A stretch of DNA of 64,000 nt from Streptomyces nymphaeiformis (GCF_014203895.1 NZ_JACHJY010000001.1:1286683-1350682); one strand, 5' to 3'. Positions 51,204 through 59,881 are shown, counted from the first letter of the stretch. The notes: generated by a model not told the origin, from the letters alone. A program made the numbers and translations.

Positions 51204-51238
51204 GAAGGGCGGCACCCCTCTCCGGGGTGCCGCCCTTC
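51204..51238. terminator. Terminator hairpin between FHA transporter and SLT gene
   Basis: Perfect 15-bp stem (51204-51218 and 51224-51238), 5-nt loop, between convergent stops. Confidence 0.85.
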
Positions 51239-51244
51239 CGCGTG

Positions 51245-52027
51245 TCAGTACGCGCTGTTGACGTTGTCGATCGAGCCGTAGCGGTCGGCCGCGTAGTTGG
51301 CGGCGGCGACGATGTTGGCGACCGGGTCGTACTGGTCGAACTTGGTGCCGGGGATGTGGTACGCCTTGAAGGTCGGGTAGATCACCTGGAGCAGACCCTT
51401 GGACGGGATGCCGTTGATGGCGTTGATGTCCCAGTTGTTGATGGCGTACGGGTTGCCGCTGGACTCGCGCATGATGTTCCGGTGCAGGCCGTTGTAGCTG
51501 CCCGGGATGTTGTGCTTGTCCATGATGTAGAGCGCCTCGCGGATCCAGCCGTCGAGGTTGTTCGCGAAGACCGGGGTGCGGGCGACGGAACGGCTCGCGG
51601 CGGTCTTCTCGGCGGCGCGCTTCTTCGCGGCGGCCTTGGCCTTCGCCTCGGCCTCGGCCTTCGCGGCGGCCTTCGCACGGGCGGCGGCCTTGGCCTTCGC
51701 GTCCGCGGTGGCCTTGGCCTTGGCGGCGGCCTTCGCCTTGGCGGCGGCCTTCGCCTTCGCGTCCGCCTCCTGCTTGGCCTTGAGGCTGATCGCGTCCTGC
51801 TGCTTTTCCAGGCTGGCGGCCAGCGCCTTGGCCTGCGGGCTGTTCGCGTCGTACGACCAGGCGACCTGCTGCGTACCGGCCAGAGCCTGCGGCTCGGTCT
51901 CGGTACCGCCGTTACCGGGGACGAGGGAGAAGGTCAGGGCTGCGGCGCTCAGAGCGACGACGCCGGCGATCGTGGCCTTGTGGGTCTTCTTCAGACCACG
52001 ATAGTGGCCAGGGGTGTTCGCAGACAT
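51245..52027 (-). CDS. Exported transglycosylase (SLT)-domain protein with Ala/Lys-repeat stalk
   Basis: 260 residues. N-terminal hydrophobic signal or anchor (THKATIAGVVALSAAALTFSLVPG, about 15-38), then about 75 residues of AKAKAAAKAK-type repeats (about 80-150), expected to form a rigid charged helix, then the SLT lysozyme-like domain: LDGWIREALYIMDKHNIPGSYNGLHRNIMRESSGNPYAINNWDINAINGIPSKGLLQVIYPTF, with the likely catalytic Glu in MRESSGNP, ending AANYAADRYGSIDNVNSAY. Cell-wall peptidoglycan cleavage is the likely role. The 289 bp upstream (52028-52316) contain its promoter region; I found no riboswitch there. Confidence 0.9.
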   Translation of the reverse strand: MSANTPGHYRGLKKTHKATIAGVVALSAAALTFSLVPGNGGTETEPQALAGTQQVAWSYDANSPQAKALAASLEKQQDAISLKAKQEADAKAKAAAKAKAAAKAKATADAKAKAAARAKAAAKAEAEAKAKAAAKKRAAEKTAASRSVARTPVFANNLDGWIREALYIMDKHNIPGSYNGLHRNIMRESSGNPYAINNWDINAINGIPSKGLLQVIYPTFKAYHIPGTKFDQYDPVANIVAAANYAADRYGSIDNVNSAY

Positions 52028-52316
52028 GCAGGACTACCTCTTCGAATCGCTGGGGGTCGCTCGGCCGGGGCGGCGCTGCGCCTGCTCGGCGGCGACGGGG
52101 GCAATTCTTAGCGGCAGCAAAATCCTGTGGCAAAGGTGTGACGTACGATCCCGGGTAGTGGATCAGGGGCTCGTGCACGGGCCACACAATGCCTCCTATG
52201 GCCCGTTTCTTCCCTCCAAATCGGACATACGGGAGCCCACTAGGGGGCTTCGTAAGTGATGTGGGTCCTATGCGCGGCCTCACATCGGGCACGTAACAAA
52301 CTCACCATCGGTTGCG

Positions 52317-53396
52317 TCAGCAATGCGCACGGTGAGCTGTCTCCTCCGGAAGGAGGAGATGGAGGTCGCCGAACTCGTGCCAGAGGTAGCGCGCTTGCAC
52401 CGCCGCGGCGTACGCGCTCCGCAGCGCGGGCCGCCCCGCGACCGCCTCCAGCATCAGCAGATGCGAGGCCTCGGGCTCGTGCAGCCCGGTGAGCAGCCCG
52501 TCCACGACCCGCACCCCACGCGCCGGTGTCACGACCAGATCGGTCCACCCGGCCCCGGCCCGCACCGTCCCACCGGGCTCCGCGGCCGACTCCAGGGCCC
52601 GCACCGCCGTCGTGCCCACCGCGATCACCCGGCCGCCGCCGGCACGCGCCGCGTTCACCAGGGACGCCGTCGCCGTCGGGACCTCGAAGCGCTCCGGATA
52701 GGGCGGCTCGTGCGCCTCCGCCGACGACACCCCCGTATGAAGGGAGAGGGGAGCGATCCGTACCCCCCGGTCGACCAGCTCCGCCACCAGACGGGCCGTG
52801 AAGGGCCGCCCCGCGCTCGGCATCTCCGCCGAGCCCGAGCCGTCGGGGGAGGGCCGCGCGAAGACCGTCCGGTACGCCGACAGGGGCTGGTCCCGTTCCG
52901 TGTACCCGTACCGGATGGGCCGCCCGTACCGCTCGAGCAGCCCCGGCACGTCCACGCTCACCCCCGCCCACCACAGCCGCCCGCTCCCGGGCCCCAGCGG
53001 CTCCGCCAGCACCAGCCGGGCCCCTCCCGGCAGCCGTACGACCGCACCCGCCGGCCCGCCCCCACGCGGGCTCGTACTGCCCGACGGCTCGGGCGTCCGC
53101 AGCTCCACGGCCCAGCGCCCGTCGTCCCCGCGGGTAGAGAAGTGCACCACCACCCGCTCCCCGCCCGGCTCCGGGCCGAGGCGTCCGGACACGGCCGCCG
53201 CGAGCGTCGTCGACGTGTTGACGACGAGCACGTCCCCGGCCCGCAGCAGCGACGGCAGCTCCCGGAAGGAGTGGTGCGACACCGCCTCGCCCCGCGACAC
53301 GAGCAGCCGTACGTCGTCCCGGCCCCGCCCGGGCCCCCGCTGTTCCGGCGGCACCCGCGCCGACAGCTCCGCCGGCACCCGCACGGCCAGTGCCAT
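52317..53396 (-). CDS. QueA-like S-adenosylmethionine:tRNA ribosyltransferase-isomerase family protein
   Basis: 359-residue member of the QueA family: RDDVRLLVSRGEAVSHHSFRELPSLLRAGDVLVVNTSTTL, GPGSGRLWWAGVSVDVPGLLERYGRPIRYGYTERDQPLSAYRTVFAR, VAELVDRGVRIAPLSLHTGVSSAEAHEPPYPERFEVP and GRVIAVGTTAVRALESAA then GLLTGLHEPEASHLLMLEAVAGR, which are QueA blocks. QueA normally makes epoxyqueuosine; here the near-invariant NDTRVIPARL text reads NTSTTLAAAV, and no tgt or que genes are near, so the substrate may differ. ATG 53396 overlaps the stop of the SDR gene upstream (TGATG), so the two are coupled. Confidence 0.85.
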   Translation of the reverse strand: MALAVRVPAELSARVPPEQRGPGRGRDDVRLLVSRGEAVSHHSFRELPSLLRAGDVLVVNTSTTLAAAVSGRLGPEPGGERVVVHFSTRGDDGRWAVELRTPEPSGSTSPRGGGPAGAVVRLPGGARLVLAEPLGPGSGRLWWAGVSVDVPGLLERYGRPIRYGYTERDQPLSAYRTVFARPSPDGSGSAEMPSAGRPFTARLVAELVDRGVRIAPLSLHTGVSSAEAHEPPYPERFEVPTATASLVNAARAGGGRVIAVGTTAVRALESAAEPGGTVRAGAGWTDLVVTPARGVRVVDGLLTGLHEPEASHLLMLEAVAGRPALRSAYAAAVQARYLWHEFGDLHLLLPEETAHRAHC

Positions 53397-54091
53397 CACG
53401 CCTCCAGGAAGGCCGGCGCGGCGTACCGGCCGCTCGCCGGCCGCTCGTCGAGCAGCCGCAGGAACACGGGGGCGACCTCCGCCGGAGCGGGCGTCCCCGA
53501 CAGGTCCTCACCCGGCTCCGCGGCGGCCAGCATGACCGTCCGCATCGAGCCCGGATCCACCCACCAGACCCGCAGCCCGGGCTCCTCCACCGCCAGGACC
53601 GCCGACAGCTGGTCGAGCGCCGCCTTCGTCGCCCCGTACGCCCCCCAGGTCCGGTACGGCTCCGCCGCCGCGTCCGAACTCAGGTTGACCACCGCCCCGG
53701 CGGGCGCCGAGCGCAGCAGCGGCAGCGCCTCCTGCAGCAACCCCAGCGGGGCCACCACGTTGACCTCCAGGGCGGCCCGGAAACCGTCCAGCGGATGACG
53801 GTCGAGCGGCACCAGCGGCTCGGCGCCCAGGATCCCCGCGTTGTTCACCAGCAGATCGAGCCCGCCGAGCTCACGCGCCGCCGCCACGAGCGCCCGCCGG
53901 TGCGCCGCGTCCGTCACGTCCCCGGCCACCGTCACCACCCGGGCGCCACGCGCGCGTACCGACGCCGCGCTCTCCTCCAGTACGTCCGCCGTACGGGCGT
54001 CGAGCACCAGGTCCCAGCCCCGCCCGGCGAGGGCCTCGGCCAGCGCCCGCCCCAGTCCCCTCGACGCCCCCGTGACGATCGCGACAGCCAT
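53396..54091 (-). CDS. SDR family oxidoreductase paired with the QueA-like gene
   Basis: 231-residue short-chain dehydrogenase: VAIVTGASRGLGRALAEALAG, LLVNNAGILGAEPLV, NLSSDAAAEPYRTWGAYGATKAALDQLSAVLA (Ser, Tyr, Lys triad intact) and WWVDPGSMRTVM. The tail is shortened compared with FabG. ATG 54091 has AAGGGG 8-9 nt upstream; ATG 54100 is possible. The overlap with the QueA-like gene suggests the two act on one substrate. No regulator adjoins. Confidence 0.9.
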   Translation of the reverse strand: MAVAIVTGASRGLGRALAEALAGRGWDLVLDARTADVLEESAASVRARGARVVTVAGDVTDAAHRRALVAAARELGGLDLLVNNAGILGAEPLVPLDRHPLDGFRAALEVNVVAPLGLLQEALPLLRSAPAGAVVNLSSDAAAEPYRTWGAYGATKAALDQLSAVLAVEEPGLRVWWVDPGSMRTVMLAAAEPGEDLSGTPAPAEVAPVFLRLLDERPASGRYAAPAFLEA

Positions 54092-54271
54092 GACGCCCAT
54101 CCCCTTCTCCTACGGATCCTCCGGATGGCTCCACCCTCCGCCCGCGCCCCCGCCACCCGCCTCGTCCCCGGGCCCGGACCCCGAGGGCACTTCGACCTAG
54201 GTCCCGGGACCTGCCCCGACCTCGTCCCCGGGCGGATACGGACCGTCACACCCCGCCGGTACGGTGAACAC

Positions 54272-55417
54272 ATGAGCCATCGACCGAGCTCCGGCCTGGC
54301 CGCCGTGAGCACCGCACTCCTGGCGATGAGCCGCCACCTGGAGGTCCGCGACGTCCTCAAGACGATCGTGGCCTCCGCCCGCGAGCTGCTCGACGCCGAG
54401 TACGCGGCCCTGGGCGTCCCCGACGACCACGGCGGCTTCGCCCAGTTCGTGGTCGACGGCGTCAGCGACGAGCAGTGGAAGGCGATCGGCCCCCTGCCCC
54501 GCCAGCACGGCATCCTCGCCTCGATGCTCCACAAGGCCGAGCCCGAGCGGCTCGCCGACGTCCGCACGGACCCCCGCTTCGGGGGCTGGCCCGACGCCCA
54601 CCCCGAGATGTCCGACTTCCTCGGCCTGCCCGTCAGGGACGGCGACGAGATCCTCGGCGCCCTCTTCCTGGCCAACAAGCGCTGCCCCAAGGAGGAGGGA
54701 GGCTGCGGCTTCACCGCCGAGGACGAGGCGCTCCTCTCGATCCTCGCCCAGCACGCGGCCATCGCCCTCACCAACGCCCGGCTGTACGAGCGCAGCCGCG
54801 AGCTCACCATCGCCGAGGAGCGTTCCCGCCTCGCCCACGAGCTGCACGACGCCGTCAGCCAGAAGCTGTTCTCGCTCCGGCTGACCGCCCAGGCCGCCGC
54901 CGCCCTCGTCGACCGCGACCCGGCTCGCGCCAAGGGCGAGCTCCAGCAGGTCGCCGCGCTCGCCGCCGAGGCCGCCGACGAGCTGCGCGCCGCCGTGGTC
55001 GAGCTCCGGCCCGCCGCCCTCGACGAGGACGGCCTCGTCCACACGCTCCGCACCCAGATCCAGGTCCTCGACCGCGCCCACTCGGCCCGGGTGACCTTCG
55101 AGAGCCCGGGGACCAGGGCCCTGCCCGCCGCCCAGGAGGAGGCCGTCCTCCGCGTCGCGCAGGAGGCCCTGCACAACGCCCTGCGGCACGCGGACGCCGA
55201 GCTCGTCGCCGTCTCCCTCACCCGCAGCGGCCAGGGCGCGCGGCTCACCGTCACCGACGACGGCAAGGGATTCGACCCGCGGGCGGTCCGCCGCGCCGGC
55301 CGCCACCTCGGCCTGGTCTCCATGCGGGACCGGGCGAGCGGCGTCGGCGGCAGACTCACGGTGACCTCGGCCCCGGACCGGGGCACCACGATCGAGATGG
55401 AGGTCCCCGGTGGCTGA
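54272..55417 (+). CDS. GAF-domain sensor histidine kinase (NarL/HisKA_3 type)
   Basis: 381-residue soluble kinase without a membrane segment. A GAF domain fills residues about 20-170 (LLDAEYAALGVPDDHGGFAQFVVDGVSDEQWKAIG ... DFLGLPVRDGDEILGALFLANK), the HisKA_3 phospho-acceptor is in SRLAHELHDAVSQKLFSLRL (His about 189) and the ATPase has LRVAQEALHNALRHADA, VTDDGKGFDP and GLVSMRDRASGVGGRLTV. The cysteines in CPKEEGGCGF could sense redox or bind metal. Its 3' end overlaps the response regulator by 8 bp. Confidence 0.94.
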   Translation: MSHRPSSGLAAVSTALLAMSRHLEVRDVLKTIVASARELLDAEYAALGVPDDHGGFAQFVVDGVSDEQWKAIGPLPRQHGILASMLHKAEPERLADVRTDPRFGGWPDAHPEMSDFLGLPVRDGDEILGALFLANKRCPKEEGGCGFTAEDEALLSILAQHAAIALTNARLYERSRELTIAEERSRLAHELHDAVSQKLFSLRLTAQAAAALVDRDPARAKGELQQVAALAAEAADELRAAVVELRPAALDEDGLVHTLRTQIQVLDRAHSARVTFESPGTRALPAAQEEAVLRVAQEALHNALRHADAELVAVSLTRSGQGARLTVTDDGKGFDPRAVRRAGRHLGLVSMRDRASGVGGRLTVTSAPDRGTTIEMEVPGG

Positions 55418-56054
55418 CAAGCCCATCCGCGTGCTCCTGGTCGACGACCACCAGGTCGTCCGCCGAGGCCTGCGCACCTTCCTGGAGGTGCAGGACGACA
55501 TAGAGGTCGTGGGGGAGGCCGCCGACGGCGCCGAGGGCGTCGCCAGGGCCGAGGAACTCCACCCGGACGTGGTCCTCATGGACGTGAAGATGCCGGGCAC
55601 GGACGGCATCGACGCGCTCAAGCGGCTCCGGGAGCTCGGCAACCCCGCCAGGGTCCTGATCGTCACCAGCTTCACCGAGCAGCGGACCGTCGTCCCCGCG
55701 CTCCGCGCCGGAGCCCGCGGATACGTCTACAAGGACATCGACCCCGACGCCCTGGCCGGCGCGATCCGCTCCGTCCACGCGGGCCACGTCCTGCTCCAGC
55801 CCGAGGTCGCGGGCGCGCTCCTCGCCGAGGACGACCACGGCGGGGGTACGGGACGGGGCGGCACGCTCACCGAGCGCGAGCGCGAGGTCCTCGGCCTGAT
55901 CGCCGACGGCCGGTCCAACCGGGAGATCGCCCGCGCGCTCGTCCTCTCCGAGAAGACCGTCAAGACGCACGTCTCGAACATCCTGATGAAGCTCGACCTC
56001 GCGGACCGCACCCAGGCGGCGCTTTGGGCCGTACGACACGGCCTCACCCGCTGA
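55410..56054 (+). CDS. LuxR/NarL-family response regulator
   Basis: 214 residues. Receiver domain: VLLVDDHQVVRRGLRTFLEVQDDIEVVGEAADG with phosphorylation Asp in DVVLMDVKMPG (about residue 57), TSFTEQ and YVYKDI (Lys). C-terminal LuxR-type HTH: LTEREREVLGLIADGRSNREIARALVLSEKTVKTHVSNILMKL. GTG at 55410 inside the kinase 3' end, so strictly paired with it. It adjoins the chaplin gene; a regulatory link is possible but not shown. Target sites unknown. Confidence 0.95.
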   Translation: MADKPIRVLLVDDHQVVRRGLRTFLEVQDDIEVVGEAADGAEGVARAEELHPDVVLMDVKMPGTDGIDALKRLRELGNPARVLIVTSFTEQRTVVPALRAGARGYVYKDIDPDALAGAIRSVHAGHVLLQPEVAGALLAEDDHGGGTGRGGTLTEREREVLGLIADGRSNREIARALVLSEKTVKTHVSNILMKLDLADRTQAALWAVRHGLTR

Positions 56055-56207
56055 CGCGCCCCCCTGGCGCGCTGGGCGCACGACCGTTCAATAGGTCATA
56101 CCGTCGTGTGTATATCCCCCGTTCGGCGCAACCCGACGGGGGATGCGGCGTTCTCCATGGCGTGCTGCGGCGGACCGGCCGCAGCGATGACCAGGAGGAA
56201 GTACCAA

Positions 56208-56453
56208 GTGAAGAACCTCAAGAAGGCCGCTGCCCTCACCATGGTCGCCGGCGGCATCGTCGCCGCCGGCGCGGGCGTCGCCTCCGCCCACGGCGGTGCC
56301 GAGGCCACGGGCAAGGCCCTCAACTCCCCGGGCGTCGCGTCCGGCAACCTGGTGCAGGTCCCGGTCCACGTCCCCGTGAACGTCTCCGGCAACACGGTCA
56401 ACGTGATCGGCCTGCTCAACCCGGCCTTCGGCAACGGCGCCTACAACGGCTGA
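56208..56453 (+). CDS. chpE: Short chaplin (ChpE-like)
   Basis: 81-residue exported amyloid-forming surface protein coating aerial hyphae. Start GTG 56208 after AGGAGGAA. Signal peptide about 1-30 (KNLKKAAALTMVAGGIVAAGAGVASA), then the chaplin domain: SPGVASGNLVQVPVHVPVNVSGNTVNVIGLLNPAFGNGAYNG. It lacks the two cysteines usual in short chaplins (VCGN and NxC positions are S and G/Y), the mark of ChpE. Chaplins lower surface tension so hyphae can grow into air. Terminator-like hairpin at 56471. Confidence 0.95.
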   Translation: MKNLKKAAALTMVAGGIVAAGAGVASAHGGAEATGKALNSPGVASGNLVQVPVHVPVNVSGNTVNVIGLLNPAFGNGAYNG

Positions 56454-56470
56454 CCGACCCCCCACACGAA

Positions 56471-56505
56471 CCCCCGGCCCCTGACGATCCCCCAGGGGCC
56501 GGGGG
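56471..56505 (+). terminator. Intrinsic terminator after chpE
   Basis: Thirteen-bp stem CCCCCGGCCCCTG and complement with a 9-nt loop, followed by TTTGCC; 17 bp past the chpE stop and ahead of the convergent gene end at 56524. Confidence 0.82.
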
Positions 56506-56523
56506 TTTGCCCTGTCCCGGCCC

Positions 56524-57315
56524 TCAGAACCCCCGGTCCCGCTCCCGCTCCTCCACGTACGCGTTGTACGCGGCGACCTGCGCCCGCCGGGCCACCCGCT
56601 CCACCGGACGCAACGCGGCCCCCCGCGTCGCCATCTCCGACGCGCTCACCGCGCCCCCGTGCCCGTGGTCGTACGCCATGTCCACGAGCAGTCCGATCCG
56701 CTGCGCCAGCTCCAGGACCCGCACCGCACGCGGCGGATAGCCGGGGGCGAGGACCTCGCGGCCCGCCTCCGCCCGCGCCCGGTACGCCTCGCGTGCCGCG
56801 TCCGCCGCCGGCCCCGAGGCCGCCACGTCGAGCCGGCTCAGCACCGCCGTCGCGTCCCGCAGCGCCTCCGCCAGCTCCCGCTCCGCCTCGCCGAGCGAGG
56901 GCACGTCGGCGGGCGGGGCCTCCCGTACGGCCAGGCACCGCCAGACCACCGAGACGTGCACGTCACCCGCGGGACCCGCCTCGGACACCTCCGGCACGAG
57001 ACCGTACGGCGCGCCGAAGCCCACCACCGCCTCCTCCGCCTCCAACGCGCGCGCGTTGAAGTCCGGCGGCCCGCTGAGCCCCAGCGGATGCCCCGGCGCC
57101 GGCAGAGCGACCCGCCACCCGGTCACCCCGAGCCGCCGCAGCCGGCCCAGCGCGAGCGTCAGCCCTACCGGCCCCGCCTCACCCGGCAGTCCCTCGACGC
57201 GGTGCACCGCGTCCTCCCCGACAATCGCCGTCGCCGCCTCGTCCGGCGACACCGCCCCGGCCAGCAGGGCATTGCCCCAGGCGGCCAGACGTCCTGAGCG
57301 TGGTTCCGAAAGCAT
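56524..57315 (-). CDS. Conserved hypothetical protein (Streptomyces)
   Basis: 263-residue soluble protein, MLSEPRSGRLAAWGNALLAGAVSPDEAATAIVGEDAVHRVEGLPG. No catalytic motif seen. The middle has a beta-rich block (GVTGWRVALPAPGHPLGLSGPPDFNARALEAEEAVVGFGAPYGLVPE), and the C-terminal third is helical (ERELAEALRDATAVLSRL ... RAVRVLELAQRIGLLVDMAYDHGHGGAVSASEMATR). It is typical of a conserved actinobacterial family adjoining chpE; function unknown to me. ATG at 57315. Confidence 0.78.
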   Translation of the reverse strand: MLSEPRSGRLAAWGNALLAGAVSPDEAATAIVGEDAVHRVEGLPGEAGPVGLTLALGRLRRLGVTGWRVALPAPGHPLGLSGPPDFNARALEAEEAVVGFGAPYGLVPEVSEAGPAGDVHVSVVWRCLAVREAPPADVPSLGEAERELAEALRDATAVLSRLDVAASGPAADAAREAYRARAEAGREVLAPGYPPRAVRVLELAQRIGLLVDMAYDHGHGGAVSASEMATRGAALRPVERVARRAQVAAYNAYVEERERDRGF

Positions 57316-57450
57316 CCCCCCAGACTAAGGACTCGAAGGAAGCCCTACGGACCGGTCCGCTCCATCGATAACGTAGGTTTTCCCCTGGACGCCGCGCCCA
57401 TCGGCGCAAGGCGACGACAAGACTCGACCGCAAGGGGAGACAACGCGCTC

Positions 57451-58248
57451 ATGAGCGATGTACTGGAGCTGGTGGACGTATCCGTGGTCCGCGACGGACG
57501 GGCTCTGGTGGACGAGGTCTCCTGGTCGGTCAAGGAGGGCGAGCGCTGGGTGATCCTCGGACCCAACGGCGCCGGCAAGACCACCCTTCTGAACATCGCC
57601 TCCAGCTACCTCTTCCCCACCAAGGGCACCGCCCGCATCCTGGGCGAGCAGCTCGGCGGCGTCGGCACCGACGTCTTCGAGCTCCGCCCCCGCATCGGCA
57701 TGGCCGGCATCGCGATGGCGGAGAAGCTCCCCAAGCGCCAGACCGTCCTGCAGACCGTCCTCACCGCCGCGTACGGCATGACCGCCACCTGGCACGAGGA
57801 CTACGACCCGATCGACGAGGAGCGCGCCAAGGCCTTCCTCGACCGGCTCGGGATGAACGACTACCTGGACCGCAGGTTCGGCACCCTCTCCGAGGGCGAG
57901 CGCAAGCGCACCCTGATCGCCCGCGCGATGATGACCGACCCGGAGATCCTCCTCCTCGACGAGCCCGCCGCCGGCCTCGACCTCGGCGGCCGCGAGGACC
58001 TGGTCCGCCGCCTCGGCCGCCTCGCCCGCGACCCGTACGCCCCCTCCATGATCATGGTCACCCACCACGTCGAGGAGATCGCCCCCGGCTTCACCCACGT
58101 CCTGATGATCCGCCAGGGCAAGGTCCTCGCCGCCGGTCCCGTGGAGACCGAGCTCACCTCCCGCAACCTGTCGCACTGCTTCGGACTGCCGCTCGTCGTC
58201 GAGCGCGTCGGCGACCGCTGGACTGCGCACGGCCTGCCCCTGAAGTGA
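57451..58248 (+). CDS. ABC transporter ATP-binding protein, orphan (YlmA-like)
   Basis: 265 residues: Walker A GPNGAGKTTLL (about 39), signature LSEGERKR (variant of LSGGQ), Walker B ILLLDEPAAGLD and H-loop MVTHHVEEI. It also has WSVKEGERWVILGPNGAG and MIRQGKVLAAGPVETEL. No permease gene is near, so it either serves an unlinked transporter or acts as a soluble ATPase, like ModF/YlmA-type proteins. ATG 57451. NfeD/SPFH genes follow. Confidence 0.9.
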   Translation: MSDVLELVDVSVVRDGRALVDEVSWSVKEGERWVILGPNGAGKTTLLNIASSYLFPTKGTARILGEQLGGVGTDVFELRPRIGMAGIAMAEKLPKRQTVLQTVLTAAYGMTATWHEDYDPIDEERAKAFLDRLGMNDYLDRRFGTLSEGERKRTLIARAMMTDPEILLLDEPAAGLDLGGREDLVRRLGRLARDPYAPSMIMVTHHVEEIAPGFTHVLMIRQGKVLAAGPVETELTSRNLSHCFGLPLVVERVGDRWTAHGLPLK

Positions 58249-58324
58249 CCGGACGGGGCACCGGCGTCCCGCACAGCCGCCCGCGCCCTGTCCCCGAAGG
58301 ACCCCACCGCCCTACCATGACCAC

Positions 58325-58753
58325 GTGGACATCGACGCGTGGGTCTGGTGGCTGATCGGCGCGGTGGGGCTCGGCATTCCGCTGGTCCTGACCGCGATGC
58401 CGGAGTTCGGCATGTTCTCCGTCGGAGCGGTCGCCGGGGCGGTGACCGCCGCCCTCGGCTTCGGCATCGTCACCCAGGTGCTCGTCTTCGTCGTCGTCTC
58501 CGTCGCGCTCATCGCGGTGGTACGCCCGATCGCCGCCCGCCACCGCGACGGCAAACCCGAACTGGCCACCGGCGTCGACGCCCTGAAGGGCCGTCAGGCC
58601 GTCGTCCTGGAACGGGTCGACGGCAACGGAGGGCGCATCAAGCTCGCCGGAGAGGTGTGGTCGGCCCGTACCCTCGACACCGGCCAGACCTTCGAACCGG
58701 GCGAACAGGTCGACGTGGTGGAGATCGACGGGGCGACCGCGGTGGTCATGTGA
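58325..58753 (+). CDS. NfeD family membrane protein
   Basis: 142 residues: two or three membrane helices (AWVWWLIGAVGLGIPLVLTAMP, FGMFSVGAVAGAVTAALGF, VLVFVVVSVALIAVVRPIAA) and a C-terminal OB-fold soluble domain (ALKGRQAVVLERVDGNGGRIKLAGEVWSARTLDTGQTFEPGEQVDVVEIDGATAVV). NfeD proteins are coded beside SPFH proteins and interact with them; the SPFH gene follows 93 bp later. GTG at 58325. Confidence 0.93.
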   Translation: MDIDAWVWWLIGAVGLGIPLVLTAMPEFGMFSVGAVAGAVTAALGFGIVTQVLVFVVVSVALIAVVRPIAARHRDGKPELATGVDALKGRQAVVLERVDGNGGRIKLAGEVWSARTLDTGQTFEPGEQVDVVEIDGATAVVM

Positions 58754-58846
58754 CCGAACCTCGCCCATGACGCTCCGCCATCTGGGAAACTCGATCATCG
58801 GAAGATACCCGGCAGACAACCGGCAGCGAAGGGCACGGGGAACACG

Positions 58847-59785
58847 ATGTCAGCAGTCATCATCGTCCTGATCATTCTGGTGGTGCTCGTCTTCATCGCC
58901 CTGATCAAGACGATCCAGGTCATCCCGCAGGCGAGTGCGGCGATCGTGGAGCGCTTCGGCCGCTACACCCGCACACTCAACGCCGGACTGAACATCGTCG
59001 TCCCGTTCATCGACTCGATCCGCAACCGGATCGACCTCCGCGAACAGGTCGTCCCGTTCCCGCCGCAGCCGGTGATCACCCAGGACAACCTGGTCGTCAA
59101 CATCGACACGGTCATCTACTACCAGGTCACCGACGCCCGCGCCGCGACCTACGAGGTCGCCAGCTACATCCAGGCGATCGAGCAGCTCACCGTCACCACC
59201 CTGCGCAACATCATCGGCGGCATGGACCTGGAGCGGACCCTCACCTCCCGCGAGGAGATCAACGCGGCCCTGCGCGGCGTCCTCGACGAGGCCACGGGCA
59301 AGTGGGGCATCCGCGTCAACCGCGTCGAGCTCAAGGCCATCGAGCCGCCGACCTCCATCCAGGACTCGATGGAGAAGCAGATGCGCGCCGAGCGCGACAA
59401 GCGCGCCGCGATCCTCACCGCCGAGGGCACCCGCCAGTCCGCGATCCTCACCGCGGAGGGCGAGAAGCAGTCGGCGATCCTGCGGGCCGAGGGTGAGGCC
59501 AAGGCCGCCGCGCTCAAGGCCGAGGGCGAGGCGCAGGCCGTCCGGACGGTCTTCGAGGCCATCCACGCGGGCGACCCGGACCAGAAGCTCCTCTCGTACC
59601 AGTACCTCCAGATGCTCCCGAAGATCGCCGAGGGCGACGCCAACAAGCTCTGGATCGTGCCCAGCGAGATCGGCGACGCCCTCAAGGGCCTCTCCGGAGC
59701 CTTCGGCAACGTGGGCGGCGGCACCCCCGGCTTCAACGTCAAGGGCGCGGCGACCGAACGGCGAGACGAACCGTCGGTTGACTGA
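58847..59785 (+). CDS. SPFH/band 7 membrane scaffold protein
   Basis: 312 residues with an N-terminal helix (VIIVLIILVVLVFIALIKTIQVI) and the band 7/SPFH domain: PQASAAIVERFGRYTRTLNAGLNIVVPFIDSIRNRIDLREQVVPFPPQPVITQDNLVVNIDTVIYYQVTDARAATYEV. A coiled coil with a tandem EGxRQSAILTAEGEKQSAILRAEG pattern (about 185-230) follows. It forms oligomeric membrane assemblies (flotillin/QmcA/Rv1488 type). Pairs with NfeD at 58325. Confidence 0.95.
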   Translation: MSAVIIVLIILVVLVFIALIKTIQVIPQASAAIVERFGRYTRTLNAGLNIVVPFIDSIRNRIDLREQVVPFPPQPVITQDNLVVNIDTVIYYQVTDARAATYEVASYIQAIEQLTVTTLRNIIGGMDLERTLTSREEINAALRGVLDEATGKWGIRVNRVELKAIEPPTSIQDSMEKQMRAERDKRAAILTAEGTRQSAILTAEGEKQSAILRAEGEAKAAALKAEGEAQAVRTVFEAIHAGDPDQKLLSYQYLQMLPKIAEGDANKLWIVPSEIGDALKGLSGAFGNVGGGTPGFNVKGAATERRDEPSVD

Positions 59786-59827
59786 CGCGTACACGTAATT
59801 CGTGCATGATCAGTGCGAGCCCCTCGA

Positions 59828-59844
59828 CCCTGACGACGTCAGGG
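59828..59844. other. 17-bp palindrome upstream of TSUP gene
   Basis: CCCTGACG-a-CGTCAGGG, perfect 8-bp arms around one base, 54 bp upstream of the TSUP start codon and 43 bp past the SPFH stop. With only one central base it fits an operator better than a loop, but it could be either. Confidence 0.5.
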
Positions 59845-59881
59845 CGGGGAGGCGAGCCACTGACCATGTAAGGAGATGGCG

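Noticed and set aside
51600..51790. Simple-sequence repeat array that could look like a CRISPR or minisatellite
   Set aside because: It is the in-frame Ala/Lys repeat of the SLT protein; no regular spacer pattern.
52028..52316. c-di-AMP (ydaO-type) riboswitch upstream of the SLT gene, as found for some Streptomyces cell-wall hydrolases
   Set aside because: The conserved core elements of that aptamer are not present on the minus strand here.
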